A stretch of 64,000 bases of DNA from Pseudonocardia alaniniphila (lineage in GTDB: Bacteria > Actinomycetota > Actinomycetes > Mycobacteriales > Pseudonocardiaceae): the NCBI RefSeq assembly GCF_022524485.1, contig NZ_JAKXMK010000027.1:1-64000 (forward strand), in the 5' to 3' direction. The notes beneath the pieces were generated by a model that had not been told where the DNA came from, ran no database searches, and worked only from the letters and a program-made list of their open reading frames with translations. A program made the position numbers and the translations under genes. Each line of letters starts with the position of its first letter. Position 1 is the stretch's first letter. This document shows, in pieces, positions 7,474 to 16,294 of this stretch.

Positions 7474-8523
7474 ATGAAGGCGCTCGTCTACCACGGCCCG
7501 GGCCAGAAGTCCTGGGAAACCGTTGCGGATCCCAAGCCGATGGACCCGACCGACATCGTCGTGCAGATCGACACGACGACGATCTGCGGGACGGACCTGC
7601 ACATCCTCAAAGGAGACGTTCCCACCGTCGAGCCGGGCCGCATCCTCGGACACGAGGCCGTGGGCACAGTCGTCGCCGTGGGCACGGCCGTGAGCGGTCT
7701 CAAGGTCGACGACCGGGTGATCGTCCCAGCGATCACGTCCTGCGGGCGCTGCGCGTACTGCAAGCGCGGCATGCCGAGCCACTGCCAGGGAGCCGGCGGA
7801 ATCGGCTGGATCTTCGGCCACCTCATCGACGGCACGCAGGCCGAGTACGCCCGCGTGCCGTTCGCCGAGACGAGCGTGCACAAGGTGCCCGACGGGGTGA
7901 CCGACCAACAGGTGCTCTTCCTCACCGACATCCTGCCCACCGGCTACGAGGTGGGCGTCCGCAACGGCCGGGTGAAGCCGGGCGACGTCGTCGTGGTCGT
8001 CGGGGCAGGCCCGGTCGGCCTGGCCGCGATCCAGACCGCGGAACTCGCGGGAGCCGCCACCGTGGTCGCCGTGGACGTCGCCGACTCGCGGCTCGAACAC
8101 GCCCTCCGGTTCGGCGCCGACCACGTCCTCAACTCCGCCGGTGGGAACGTCGAGGAGCTGATCGCCTCGCTCACCGACGACGGGCTGGGTGCCGACGTCG
8201 CGATCGAGGCCGTCGGGATCCCCGAGACGTTCGACCTCTGCACCCGCGTGGTCCGCCCCGGCGGCGTCGTGGCCAACATCGGCGTGCACGGCCACCCCAC
8301 GACGCTGCACCTCGAAGACCTGTGGATCAACAACGTGACCATCACGACCGGGCTCGTCGACGGGACGACGGTGCCCATGCTCATGAAGCTCGTTCAGTCC
8401 GGCAAGATCGCGGGCGACCTGTTCGGTACCCATGAGTTCGCGCTCGACGACATGCTGTCGGCCTACGACACCTTCGCCGAGGCGGGCGCGAACAACGCCC
8501 TCAAGGTGGTGATCAGGAGGTAG
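7474..8523 (+). CDS. Zinc-dependent medium-chain alcohol dehydrogenase
   Basis: 349 residues from ATG 7474 behind a strong GAGGAGGAG site. Catalytic zinc ligands are Cys38 (TICGTDLH) and His60-Glu61 (GHE). The structural-zinc lobe is CGRCAYCKRGMPSHC (Cys90, 93, 96, 104). The Rossmann motif is VVVVGAGPVGLAAIQ. It oxidises an alcohol or reduces an aldehyde with NAD(P)H. The conserved GGIGWIFGHLIDGTQAEYARVPFA block matches bacterial enzymes annotated as alcohol or 2,3-butanediol/sorbitol-type dehydrogenases; the substrate is not certain. Monocistronic, convergent with the L,D-transpeptidase. Confidence 0.9.
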   Translation: MKALVYHGPGQKSWETVADPKPMDPTDIVVQIDTTTICGTDLHILKGDVPTVEPGRILGHEAVGTVVAVGTAVSGLKVDDRVIVPAITSCGRCAYCKRGMPSHCQGAGGIGWIFGHLIDGTQAEYARVPFAETSVHKVPDGVTDQQVLFLTDILPTGYEVGVRNGRVKPGDVVVVVGAGPVGLAAIQTAELAGAATVVAVDVADSRLEHALRFGADHVLNSAGGNVEELIASLTDDGLGADVAIEAVGIPETFDLCTRVVRPGGVVANIGVHGHPTTLHLEDLWINNVTITTGLVDGTTVPMLMKLVQSGKIAGDLFGTHEFALDDMLSAYDTFAEAGANNALKVVIRR

Positions 8524-8565
8524 CCGGACGGGGTCAGCGCTGTTTGTTCGCTACGCAAGCTCCGC

Positions 8566-9117
8566 TCAGCGGACCTGGACCTCGTCGCCGATCTGCAGAG
8601 TGTCGAAGAAGGTGACCGCATCGTCGTGCGAGAGGTGTACGCAGCCGGCGCTCTGCCGCTGCAGGCTTCCCTCGTGGAAGGCGATGCCGCCGGGGGCGAA
8701 GAACACCGAGTACGGCATCGGCGCGTTGTTGAACTCGGCGCTGCGGTGGTCCTGCTCCTTGCGCTGCACGGTGAACGTGCCGGGCGGGGTCTCCTGGCCA
8801 GGCGCGCCGTGGGTGATCGGGACCGCTCCGCGCACGACCTGCCCGTCCTCGATCAGCCATGCCTTGTTGTGCGCGAGGTCCACGCAGGCCTCTGCGGTGA
8901 CAGTGCATGGCGTGCCCGGCACGAGCTCCGCCTCGTCGCCTGCTGGTGTCACGTCTCCTGCCGGAGCGGTGGCCGCTCCTGGTGTGGCGGCCATCGCGAG
9001 GCCGGCCAGTGGTGACGCCGTGAGGCCGATCATCCCGGCTCCGACCGCTCCGGTCAGCGCCGCCGCGCGACCCGCTCCCGCCCACGGGCGGACCTTCTGC
9101 TTGCTGTGCCTACCCAT
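8566..9117 (-). CDS. L,D-transpeptidase (YkuD domain)
   Basis: 183 residues from ATG 9117 (MGRHSKQK). A basic start and hydrophobic stretch (about 18-44) export it. The YkuD domain (about 70-183) contains ITHGAPGQETPPGTF and the catalytic signature FHEGSLQRQSAGCVHLS: His148, Ser156, nucleophile Cys159. The residue two after the Cys is His161, where YkuD enzymes normally have Arg. The family makes 3-3 cross-links in peptidoglycan or attaches proteins to it. Alone on the minus strand; the 160 bp above it contains its promoter. Confidence 0.88.
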   Translation of the reverse strand: MGRHSKQKVRPWAGAGRAAALTGAVGAGMIGLTASPLAGLAMAATPGAATAPAGDVTPAGDEAELVPGTPCTVTAEACVDLAHNKAWLIEDGQVVRGAVPITHGAPGQETPPGTFTVQRKEQDHRSAEFNNAPMPYSVFFAPGGIAFHEGSLQRQSAGCVHLSHDDAVTFFDTLQIGDEVQVR

Positions 9118-9279
9118 GTGCGCCCACGTCCGCCCTTCACGCTCCCACCCGCCCAACTGGGTGGCGCGGGGGGAGGTGACGGGCGATAAACGTGATCAAC
9201 ATGACAGTGCGTGCATCAGACCGTCTGTGATTCCCCCGTTAGGAGGACATGGAGCCGGTGATCCACGGGCAGAGCGGGC

Positions 9280-9549
9280 TCAGCCCCCGGCAAACGGCGG
9301 GAGCACGTCGAGCGTGGCGTTGTCGGGGAGCCTGGTCGACCGGTCGCGCACGGCGACCTCGTCGAGCAGGAAGCTGCAGCGTTCCAGCACCCGGGCCAGC
9401 TCGCCACCGTGCCGATCTCCGACGGCGGCGAGCACGCTGTCGACGGTGACGTCGCCGGCCAGCTCCAGCGGTTCCGTCTCGGCGCCTGCGGCAGCCCTGG
9501 CCGCGGCGAAGTACCGGACGGTCACGCGGGTCATCGTGGTCGTGCTCAT
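9280..9549 (-). CDS. moaD: Molybdopterin synthase sulfur carrier subunit MoaD
   Basis: 89 residues. ATG 9549 is preferred over ATG 9558 because AGGATGG lies at a proper distance from it. A ubiquitin-like fold is indicated by VTVRYFAAARAAAG at the start and LDVLPPFAGG at the end; the C-terminal Gly-Gly is the residue pair that is adenylated and thiocarboxylated to carry sulfur to precursor Z. It begins 15 bp below the moaA stop, so it is co-transcribed. The moaE partner is not in the window. Confidence 0.9.
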   Translation of the reverse strand: MSTTTMTRVTVRYFAAARAAAGAETEPLELAGDVTVDSVLAAVGDRHGGELARVLERCSFLLDEVAVRDRSTRLPDNATLDVLPPFAGG

Positions 9550-9564
9550 GTCTGCCATCCTCGC

Positions 9565-10626
9565 TCAGCCGCCGATCGCGCTCATCGGGCGGTCCGGCTG
9601 GAGGAAGCCGGGGTCGTCGATGCCGTGGCCGGCGAGCTTGCCCCACATGGCGTTGCGCCAGACGTCGGCGATCTCGGCGTCGGTGGAGCCGCCGCGCAGC
9701 AGTGCCCGCAGGTCGGTCTCGGTGCGCGCGAACAGGCACGAGCGGATCTGGCCGTCGGCGGTGAGCCGGGTGCGGTCACAGGCGCCGCAGAACGGACGCG
9801 TGACGGACGCGATGACGCCGACCACGGCGGGACCGCCGTCCACGAGCCAGCGCTCGGCGGGGGCGCCGCCACGCTCCGTGGGGTCGGGTGTGAGCTCGAA
9901 GCCCTCCCGCAGTCGCTGCATGACCTCGCCGGCAGTGACCATCTCCGAGCGCTCCCAGCCGTGCTGGGCGTCGAGGGGCATCTGCTCGATGAAGCGCAGC
10001 TCGTACCCGTTGTCGATCGCGAAGCGCAGGAGCGGGACTGCCTCGTCGTCGTTCACGCCGCGCAGCAACACCGTGTTGATCTTGATCGGGTTGAGCCCGG
10101 CCGCACGCGCCCCGGCGAGCCCGTCCAGCACGTCGGAGAGCCGGTCGCGCCGGGTGATGCTGGCGAACCGCTCCTCCTGCAGCGTGTCCATCGAGACGTT
10201 CAGGCGGTTGACGCCGGCCGCCGCGAGCGCTTCCGCCCGGCGGGCGAGCCCGACGCCGTTCGTGGTGAGTGAGATGTCCGGGCGCGGTTCCAGGGCTGCC
10301 GAGGCGGCGATGATCCCCTCGAGTCCCTTGCGCAGCAGTGGCTCGCCGCCGGTGAACCGCAGTTCCTCGACGCCGAGGTCGCGCACCGCGATGGTGATCA
10401 GCCGCAACAGTTCGTCGTCGGTGAGCTGCTCGGCGCGCGGCATCCAGTCGAGGCCCTCCGCCGGCATGCAGTACGAGCAGCGGAGGTTGCAGCGGTCGGT
10501 CAGTGAGATGCGCAGGTCGGTGGCCACTCGGCCGAACGAGTCGATGAGTCGGGGGTCGGCGGGGCGGGCTGGGTCCCGGGGCGCGGCACGCCGCACCGCG
10601 GGGATACCGAGATCGAGAGCCGTCAC
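9565..10626 (-). CDS. moaA: GTP 3',8-cyclase MoaA (molybdenum cofactor biosynthesis)
   Basis: 353 residues from a GTG. A radical-SAM enzyme that converts GTP into the 3',8-cyclo intermediate of molybdopterin. The N-terminal cluster motif is CNLRCSYC (Cys46, 50, 53), followed by a SAM-binding FTGGEPLLRKG. The C-terminal second cluster has VTRPFCGACDRTRL and RSCLFA. The protein ends in AIGG, the Gly-Gly tail that MoaA needs for activity. It leads a moaA-moaD unit 2 kb from the molybdate transporter operon. The 185 bp above it shows a short CCGCATCTGCGG hairpin but no recognisable Moco riboswitch. Confidence 0.95.
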   Translation of the reverse strand: MTALDLGIPAVRRAAPRDPARPADPRLIDSFGRVATDLRISLTDRCNLRCSYCMPAEGLDWMPRAEQLTDDELLRLITIAVRDLGVEELRFTGGEPLLRKGLEGIIAASAALEPRPDISLTTNGVGLARRAEALAAAGVNRLNVSMDTLQEERFASITRRDRLSDVLDGLAGARAAGLNPIKINTVLLRGVNDDEAVPLLRFAIDNGYELRFIEQMPLDAQHGWERSEMVTAGEVMQRLREGFELTPDPTERGGAPAERWLVDGGPAVVGVIASVTRPFCGACDRTRLTADGQIRSCLFARTETDLRALLRGGSTDAEIADVWRNAMWGKLAGHGIDDPGFLQPDRPMSAIGG

Positions 10627-10811
10627 AACAAGAGCCTAACCGCCTTGAATGCCCGTTTGCGCGGCGACAAACAGCAGCTCAGAGGCTGTCTCCGCATCTG
10701 CGGATGCTTACCCGTGCCCTGTTCCGCAGCTGCTGATCCGTTCCCTGTTCTCGGCTATTCAAAAGGAGCGGTTGATCACGCTGCGGAATAAGGAGCCAGC
10801 ATGAGGGTTCG

Positions 10812-12026
10812 TCAGGTGTGCCGGGCCAGCTCCTGACGGGCGACGGTGCGCATGTGCACCTCGTCGGGACCGTCGGCCAGGCGCAGGGCCCGCGCCCAGT
10901 TGTAGAAGTAGGCGAGCGGCAGGTCGTCGCTCATTCCGGCGCCGCCGTGGATCTGGATGGCCCGGTCGATCACGTCGCACGCGATGCGCGGGCACACCAC
11001 CTTGATCGCCGCGATCTCGGTGGCCGCGCCCTTCGACCCGAACCTGTCGATCAGCCAGGCCGTCTTCAGCACCAGCAGCCGGGCCTGCTCGACCTCGATG
11101 CGCGACTGCGCGATCTGCTCGCGTACGACGCCCTGGTCGGCCAATGGCCTGCCGAACGCCACACGTGAGTTCGCCCGGCGGACCATCAGGTCGATGGCCC
11201 GCTCGGCCATCCCGATCAGGCGCATGCAGTGGTGGATGCGCCCCGGGCCCAGCCGGGCCTGCGCGATCGCGAAGCCGCCACCCTCCTCGCCGAGCAGGTT
11301 CGCCCCCGGCACGCGCACATCGTGGAACACGAGTTCCGAATGCCCGTGCTGATCCTGGTAACCGAAGGTCGGCAGGTGCCGGACGATTTCCAGTCCGGGG
11401 GTGTCGCGGGGCACCAGCACCATCGACTGCTGCCGGTGCGCGGCCGCGTCGGGGTCGGTCTTGCCCATCGCGATGAAGATCTTGCAGCGCGTGTCGGCCG
11501 ATCCGGAGATCCACCATTTCCGGCCGGTGATCACGTAGTCGTCGCCGTCGCGGTGAATTCGGGTCTGCACGTTGCGGGCGTCCGAGGACGCGACGTCGGG
11601 CTCCGTCATCGCGAATGCCGACCGGATCTCGCCCTCGAGCAGCGGGGTGAGCCACTCCTGCTTCTGCTCGGGTGTGCCGAACAAGTGCAGCGTCTCCATG
11701 TTCCCGGTGTCCGGCGCCTGGCAGTTGATGGCCTCGGGGGCGATCACCGGCGACCAGCCGGAGATCTCCGCCACCGGCGCGTACTCGAGGTTCGACAGGC
11801 CGGAGACGCTCGGCAGGAACAGGTTCCACAGACCGCGGGAACGCGCCTCCGTCTTCAGCTCCTCGACGACGGGTGGCAGGTCCCACTCCTGCGGGGTGCC
11901 GCGCCGCTCCGCACGGAACGCGTCGTACTCCGCCTCTGCCGGCAGCACCTTCTCGTCGAGAAACGCCCGCATGCGCTTGGTGAAGTCGGCAGCAGCGGCG
12001 CTGGGTTCGAAGTCCACGACCTGCAC
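10812..12026 (-). CDS. Acyl-CoA dehydrogenase
   Basis: 404 residues from GTG 12026 (VQVVDFEPS). The upstream frame stays open but would overlap the divergent regulator and lacks family sequence. Landmarks in order are the N-terminal helical domain, FAMTEPDVASSDA and GRKWWISGSAD (flavin/substrate-binding strand), then the C-terminal helices with ARLGPGRIHHCMRLIGMAERA, RVAFGRPLADQGVVREQIA and IQIHGGAGMSDDLPLA, which binds FAD. It alpha,beta-dehydrogenates an acyl-CoA, passing electrons to ETF. The sequence resembles the ACAD10/11-like FadE2 group. No other beta-oxidation gene is adjacent. Confidence 0.93.
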   Translation of the reverse strand: MQVVDFEPSAAAADFTKRMRAFLDEKVLPAEAEYDAFRAERRGTPQEWDLPPVVEELKTEARSRGLWNLFLPSVSGLSNLEYAPVAEISGWSPVIAPEAINCQAPDTGNMETLHLFGTPEQKQEWLTPLLEGEIRSAFAMTEPDVASSDARNVQTRIHRDGDDYVITGRKWWISGSADTRCKIFIAMGKTDPDAAAHRQQSMVLVPRDTPGLEIVRHLPTFGYQDQHGHSELVFHDVRVPGANLLGEEGGGFAIAQARLGPGRIHHCMRLIGMAERAIDLMVRRANSRVAFGRPLADQGVVREQIAQSRIEVEQARLLVLKTAWLIDRFGSKGAATEIAAIKVVCPRIACDVIDRAIQIHGGAGMSDDLPLAYFYNWARALRLADGPDEVHMRTVARQELARHT

Positions 12027-12086
12027 CCAACCACAGCGGAACCCCGGCGTGGGCGAAGTCGCATTCGCGGCTTTAGGATCTGCGAT

Positions 12087-12491
12087 GTGCCGCAATTCAG
12101 GATCTCCGATGCCGCTCGTCTGCTGGGAGTCAGCGACGACACGGTGCGTCGCTGGGTGGATGCGGGGACGCTTCCCGTCCAGCCCGACGCCTCGAACCGC
12201 AAGGTGATCGACGGCGCGGCGCTCGCCGCGTTCGCGCGCGAAAACGCGCACACCCCACCCGACCCCTCCGACGTGCAGAGCTCGGCGCGCAACCGCTTCG
12301 TCGGGCTGGTCACGTCGGTGATCACCGACACGGTGATGGCCCAGGTCGAGATGCAGTGCGGGCCGCACCGGGTGGTGTCCCTGATGTCCAGTGAGGCAGT
12401 GCGGGAGCTGGGGCTCGAGCCCGGCGCCCTGGCCGTCGCAGTGATCAAGTCGACCACGGTCGTCATCGAGACCCCCGGAGGAAGTTCGTGA
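12087..12491 (+). CDS. HTH/TOBE molybdate-sensing regulator or Mop protein
   Basis: 134 residues from GTG 12087. An excisionase/MerR-like helix-turn-helix (FRISDAARLLGVSDDTVRRWVDAG, about residues 4-27) is followed by a single TOBE/Mop domain (about 68-130, SARNRFVGLVTSVITDTVMA and GLEPGALAVAVIKSTTVVI). TOBE domains bind molybdate or tungstate. This replaces the classical winged-helix ModE and is the usual actinobacterial layout. Its TGA overlaps the modA GTG, so it is the first gene of the transporter operon and probably controls it. The 60 bp to the divergent acyl-CoA dehydrogenase holds the promoter. Confidence 0.88.
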   Translation: MPQFRISDAARLLGVSDDTVRRWVDAGTLPVQPDASNRKVIDGAALAAFARENAHTPPDPSDVQSSARNRFVGLVTSVITDTVMAQVEMQCGPHRVVSLMSSEAVRELGLEPGALAVAVIKSTTVVIETPGGSS

Positions 12492-13273
12492 GAACGCGGA
12501 TGATGACCGCCACGGCCGCGGCCGGGCTGGTGCTCCTGGCCGGTTGTGGCGGCGGAACGCCGAGCGACACGAACGCCGGCGGCGCACCCACGCCGGAGAA
12601 CCGCACCCTCACGGTGCTGGCTGCCGCCTCGCTGACCGAGACGTTCGGTGAGCTGGAGAAGCAGTTCGAGACCGACAACCCCGGCGTGGACGTCGTCATG
12701 AGCTACGGCGGCTCGTCCGACCTGGCGCAGCAGATCGTCAACGGGGCGCCCGCCGACGTGTTCGCCTCGGCGAGCGACGCCACGATGAAGACGGTCACCG
12801 ACGCCGGGCTCGCCAACGGGGCGCCCACGATCTTCGCCAAGAACGTGCTGGAGATCGCCACCGTGCCGGGCAACCCGAAGGGCATCACGACCTTCGCCGA
12901 CCTCGCGAACCCCGACCTCAAGGTCGTCGTCTGTGCCCCGCAGGTGCCCTGCGGCGCCGCCGCTCAGAAGGTCGAGACCTCCACCGGCGTGGACATCAAG
13001 CCGGTCAGCGAGGAGACCGACGTCAAGAACGTCCTCGGCAAGGTCACCACCGGCAACGCCGACGCCGGCCTCGTCTACGTCACCGACGTCACGGCGGCAG
13101 GGTCCCAGGTGCAGGGCGTGAACTTCCCGGAGGCCGAGCAGGCCACCACGAACTACCCGATCGCCACGCTCAAGAACGGCCCGCAGCAGCAGCTCGCGGA
13201 GTCGTTCGTGAGCCTGGTGACCGGTACGCAGGGTCAGAAGGCGCTGCAGGCAGCAGGTTTCGGAACGCCGTGA
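12488..13273 (+). CDS. modA: Molybdate ABC transporter, substrate-binding lipoprotein ModA
   Basis: 261 residues from a GTG that overlaps the previous stop (GTGA). A type II signal peptide ends in the lipobox LLAGC near residue 20. Mature sequence starts with LTVLAAASLTETFGELEKQF, the ModA signature, and contains VVMSYGGSSDLAQQI (oxyanion-binding Ser) and DAGLVYVTDV. It captures molybdate or tungstate outside the membrane for ModBC. Confidence 0.95.
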   Translation: MRTRMMTATAAAGLVLLAGCGGGTPSDTNAGGAPTPENRTLTVLAAASLTETFGELEKQFETDNPGVDVVMSYGGSSDLAQQIVNGAPADVFASASDATMKTVTDAGLANGAPTIFAKNVLEIATVPGNPKGITTFADLANPDLKVVVCAPQVPCGAAAQKVETSTGVDIKPVSEETDVKNVLGKVTTGNADAGLVYVTDVTAAGSQVQGVNFPEAEQATTNYPIATLKNGPQQQLAESFVSLVTGTQGQKALQAAGFGTP

Positions 13274-14106
13274 CCACAACCCTCGGCGAGACGCCGACCC
13301 GACGCCGGCCCGATGACCACGAGGTCGGCGTCGGAGTTCCCCGTCTGCTGTGGGTACCAGCCGGGCTGGCCTTCGCGCTCATCGCGTTGCCGGTGCTCGG
13401 GCTCGCGATCAAGGCCGACTGGCCGCAGGTGCCGGCGCAGCTGGTCAGCCCGGCTGCGCTCGACGCACTGCGGCTGTCGCTGATCACCGCGACGATATCG
13501 ACGCTGCTCTGCATCATCTTCGGTGGCCCGCTCGCCGTGGTGCTGGCGCGCAGCAGGCTGCCCGGCCTGCGGCTGCTGCGTTCGGTGGTGCTGCTGCCGC
13601 TGGTGCTGCCTCCCGTCGTGGGCGGCTTGGCGTTGCTGTACCTGCTCGGGCGCACCGGGTTCGTCGGTCGCGGACTGGATCTCGCGTTCGGCGTGACGAT
13701 CCCGTTCACCACGAGCGCGGTGGTGCTGGCGCAGACGTTCGTGGCGATGCCGTTCCTCGTCGTCAGCATGGAGGGCGCGCTGCGCACCGCCGGCCGGCGG
13801 TACGAGGCGGTGGCGGCCACGCTCGGGGCGTCGCCGGGGCTGGCCTTCCGGCGCGTGACGGTGCCGCTGGTTCTCCCGGGGCTCGCCTCGGGTGCGGTGC
13901 TGGCGTTCGCCCGGTGCCTCGGCGAGTTCGGGGCGACGGTGGCCTTCGCCGGGAGCCTTCAGGGCACCACCCAGACGCTGCCGCTGCTGGTCTACCAGTT
14001 GCGCGAGACCGACGTGGAAGCAGCGGTGGCGCTGTCGCTGCTGCTGGTCGTGGTGGCCGTCGCGGTGATCGCGGTAGCGGCGCCACGCACCGTCGAAGTC
14101 CGGTGA
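13270..14106 (+). CDS. modB: Molybdate ABC transporter permease ModB
   Basis: 278 residues, GTG start overlapping the modA TGA. Six hydrophobic segments, with LRLSLITATISTLLCIIFGGPLAVVLAR early and the EAA coupling loop EAVAATLGASPGLAFRRVTVPL at about residues 178-199. It forms the membrane channel that ModC drives. The GTGA overlaps on both sides indicate strong translational coupling. Confidence 0.95.
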   Translation: MTTTLGETPTRRRPDDHEVGVGVPRLLWVPAGLAFALIALPVLGLAIKADWPQVPAQLVSPAALDALRLSLITATISTLLCIIFGGPLAVVLARSRLPGLRLLRSVVLLPLVLPPVVGGLALLYLLGRTGFVGRGLDLAFGVTIPFTTSAVVLAQTFVAMPFLVVSMEGALRTAGRRYEAVAATLGASPGLAFRRVTVPLVLPGLASGAVLAFARCLGEFGATVAFAGSLQGTTQTLPLLVYQLRETDVEAAVALSLLLVVVAVAVIAVAAPRTVEVR

Positions 14107-15218
14107 GCGGCCTCGACGCGCGCGTCGTCGTGCGACGCGCGGCGTTCACCCTCGATGTGACCCTCCGGGCCGAGCCGGGGCAGGTACTGGCGGTGCTCGG
14201 CCCCAATGGATCGGGCAAGTCGACGCTGCTCGGAGTGCTGGCCGGACTCTTGCGCCCCGACGAGGGGCACGTCCGGGTCGGGGACGAGCTGGTGACCGAC
14301 CCGGCAGCACAGGTGCTCGTGCCGCCCCACCAGCGCGGAGTGGGGTTGCTGGCACAACAGGCCCTGCTCTTCCCGCACCTGACGGCCGTCGGGAACGTCG
14401 CCTTCGGCCCCCGGGCACACGGCGTGCCGCGCCGCGAGGCGGAGGCGCGGGCTCGCGAGCTGCTCGAAGCGGTCGGCGTGGCGGAGCTGGCCGACCGGAA
14501 ACCCGCCCGGATGTCCGGCGGGCAGCAGCAGCGCGTGGCGCTGGCGCGGGCCCTGGCGCCGGACCCAGGCCTTCTGCTGCTCGACGAGCCGCTGGCAGCG
14601 CTCGACGTCGACGCGACTCCGGCGATGCGCTCGTTGTTGCGCCAGATGCTGCGCGGTGAGCGTGCGAACCGCCCCAAGCAGACCGCCGTCCTGGTCACCC
14701 ACTCGGCGCTCGACGCACTCGTGCTGGCCGATCACGTCGTGGTGCTGACCCAGGGTCGTGTGGTGGAGGAGGGCCCCGTCCGGGACGTGCTCGCCCGCCC
14801 GCGAAGCGCGTTCACGGCGCGGATCGCCGGCCTGGACCTCGTGCCGGGCACGGCGTGCGCCGAGGGGCTGCTGACGGCCGACGGCTTGGTCGTATCGGGC
14901 ATGTCCGGTCGCGACGGAGAGGTTCCCGCCACCGGCGAATCCGTGGTTGCGGTGTTCCCGCCCTCGGCGGTCGCGGTCTTCGCGGACCGGCCGCACGGCA
15001 GCCCGCGCAATGTCGTGCCGGTTCGCCTGGCGGCGATCGAGCCGCGCGGCGACATGGTGCGGCTGCGTGCCAGGGCGATGCCCGGCGGCCCGCATTGGGT
15101 GGACGGGCTCGCTGCCGACGTGACACCCGCGGCGATGGCCGATCTCGCCGTCGAGCCGGGAGCCGAGCTGTGGTTCGCGGTCAAGGCCGCCGAGGTGGCG
15201 ATCCACGCGGCCGACTGA
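14103..15218 (+). CDS. modC: Molybdate ABC transporter ATPase ModC
   Basis: 371 residues, GTG start overlapping the modB stop. Walker A GPNGSGKST (about residue 36), Q-loop LLAQQALLFPHLTAVGNV, signature SGGQQQRVALARAL, Walker B LLLLDEPLAALD and H-loop VTHSALDAL are complete. Residues about 295-370 form a C-terminal TOBE-type regulatory domain (NVVPVRLAAIEPRGDMVRL), which in ModC can bind molybdate and inhibit transport. Last gene of the operon; no clear terminator follows. Confidence 0.95.
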   Translation: MSGLDARVVVRRAAFTLDVTLRAEPGQVLAVLGPNGSGKSTLLGVLAGLLRPDEGHVRVGDELVTDPAAQVLVPPHQRGVGLLAQQALLFPHLTAVGNVAFGPRAHGVPRREAEARARELLEAVGVAELADRKPARMSGGQQQRVALARALAPDPGLLLLDEPLAALDVDATPAMRSLLRQMLRGERANRPKQTAVLVTHSALDALVLADHVVVLTQGRVVEEGPVRDVLARPRSAFTARIAGLDLVPGTACAEGLLTADGLVVSGMSGRDGEVPATGESVVAVFPPSAVAVFADRPHGSPRNVVPVRLAAIEPRGDMVRLRARAMPGGPHWVDGLAADVTPAAMADLAVEPGAELWFAVKAAEVAIHAAD

Positions 15219-15263
15219 TCTCCGGGTTCGGTGAACCATCTCCCCTCAGGATCCGTAACTTGT

Positions 15264-15282
15264 TATAGTTGTTTGCAAACAA
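15264..15282. promoter_or_regulatory. -10-like TATAGT plus 14-bp palindrome TTGTTTGCAAACAA
   Basis: A perfect 14-bp palindrome (15269-15282) abuts the -10-like TATAGT (15264-15269), 20-33 bp upstream of the ATG at 15302. The two-gene unit below encodes a YtrA-type GntR regulator, whose family binds such short palindromes. Position over the likely transcription start suggests autorepression. Confidence 0.6.
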
Positions 15283-15301
15283 GTCACGTGGAGGGGGAAT
15301 C

Positions 15302-16294
15302 ATGGCTGGTCAGTTCGGGGGGACGTACCGGCGCGCGGTGGTCACGCTCGTGCCGCCGGTGGTAGCCGCCGCGGTCGTGGTGGGCGTGTACGCCGCGCTC
15401 GCCCATCGGCTTCCGGCTCAGGCGTACGGGACGGGCGGATTCGGCGACTCGACGTCCTGGAGCCAGGTGATCGGGGTGAGCGTCGGATGGTCGGTCGCCG
15501 CCATGATCTGGGGTGGGGCCTGGCTGTACGGACGTCGCCGGATTCCGACGGCGCAACGGTGGATCGGTGTGAGCACGTGGGTTGCATCGGTGCTGATCGC
15601 CGGCTACGTGCTCCAGGTCGTCCTGCGCAATGTGGATCTCGCGGGCCCGCCCGCACGGCCCGAGCCCGCCTGGGCCTCGCCACTGGTTGTCGTGCCCGTG
15701 CTCGTGGTCGTGGGGCTCCTCGCATGGTGGGCGATGGGTCCCGACCCGGAGCAGCCCGACGCCGCGACCGGTCCTCGGCCCGGCGCTCCGCGTCTTCAGC
15801 TCTCGGGTGGGGAGCGCGCCCTGTTCACGCGCTCGGTGTTCTCCCGGCGCAGTCTCGCGTGGGTGCTCTTCTGGGTCGTGCTGGCTGTGTGGCAGTTCGC
15901 CACCGGAACCGGCTACCTGGTCGCCACCTTCTCGGTGCTGGCCGCGCTCGCGGCGGCGTGGCAGTCCTGGGTCCGTGTCCGTGTCGACGAGCAGGGTGTC
16001 CGGGTCGTCCAGCCGCTGCTCGGGCGGGTCATGCTCGGAGTGGAGACCCGGCACCTCGTCGAGGCGACGGCGGGCACGCTCGACCCCCGCGCCCTGCCTC
16101 GCGGGACCTACGGCGTGTTCCACACCCCGCAGCTCTCCGGCTACCGGGCGAGCGTCAGTGGAGAAGTGCTGCGGCTGCAGACGTCGAACGGACACTGGTT
16201 CATCGTCACCGTCCCCGGCGCGGCCACGGCTGCGGGCCTGGTGAACACCCAGCTGGACCGGCGGCGCGAGACAGCGGGCGACGACCGTTGCTGA
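15302..16294 (+). CDS. Multi-spanning membrane protein paired with a YtrA-type regulator
   Basis: 330 residues from ATG 15302 behind GGAGGGGG. About five hydrophobic segments are visible: 10-32, 52-72, 90-110, 125-147 and a pair around 180-220. The C-terminal 110 residues are soluble, with VRVDEQGVRVVQPLLGRVMLG and SNGHWFIVTVPG, similar to the PH-like ends of DUF1648-associated membrane proteins. Its stop overlaps the start of the regulator gene. Function unknown; such pairs often respond to envelope stress or antibiotics. Confidence 0.75.
   Translation: MAGQFGGTYRRAVVTLVPPVVAAAVVVGVYAALAHRLPAQAYGTGGFGDSTSWSQVIGVSVGWSVAAMIWGGAWLYGRRRIPTAQRWIGVSTWVASVLIAGYVLQVVLRNVDLAGPPARPEPAWASPLVVVPVLVVVGLLAWWAMGPDPEQPDAATGPRPGAPRLQLSGGERALFTRSVFSRRSLAWVLFWVVLAVWQFATGTGYLVATFSVLAALAAAWQSWVRVRVDEQGVRVVQPLLGRVMLGVETRHLVEATAGTLDPRALPRGTYGVFHTPQLSGYRASVSGEVLRLQTSNGHWFIVTVPGAATAAGLVNTQLDRRRETAGDDRC

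Noticed and set aside
9249..9449. Plus-strand frame with a strong AGGAGG site opposite moaD
   Set aside because: It is antisense to moaD for most of its length and its Arg/Ala/Gly composition is that of a shadow frame.
10627..10811. Moco riboswitch upstream of moaA
   Set aside because: Only a short CCGCA-TC-TGCGG hairpin was seen; the conserved core could not be recognised by eye.
10803..10838. Short Cys-containing leader peptide (MRVRQVCRASS)
   Set aside because: It has a good ribosome site, but no plus-strand gene follows within 1.2 kb and it overlaps the acyl-CoA dehydrogenase end.
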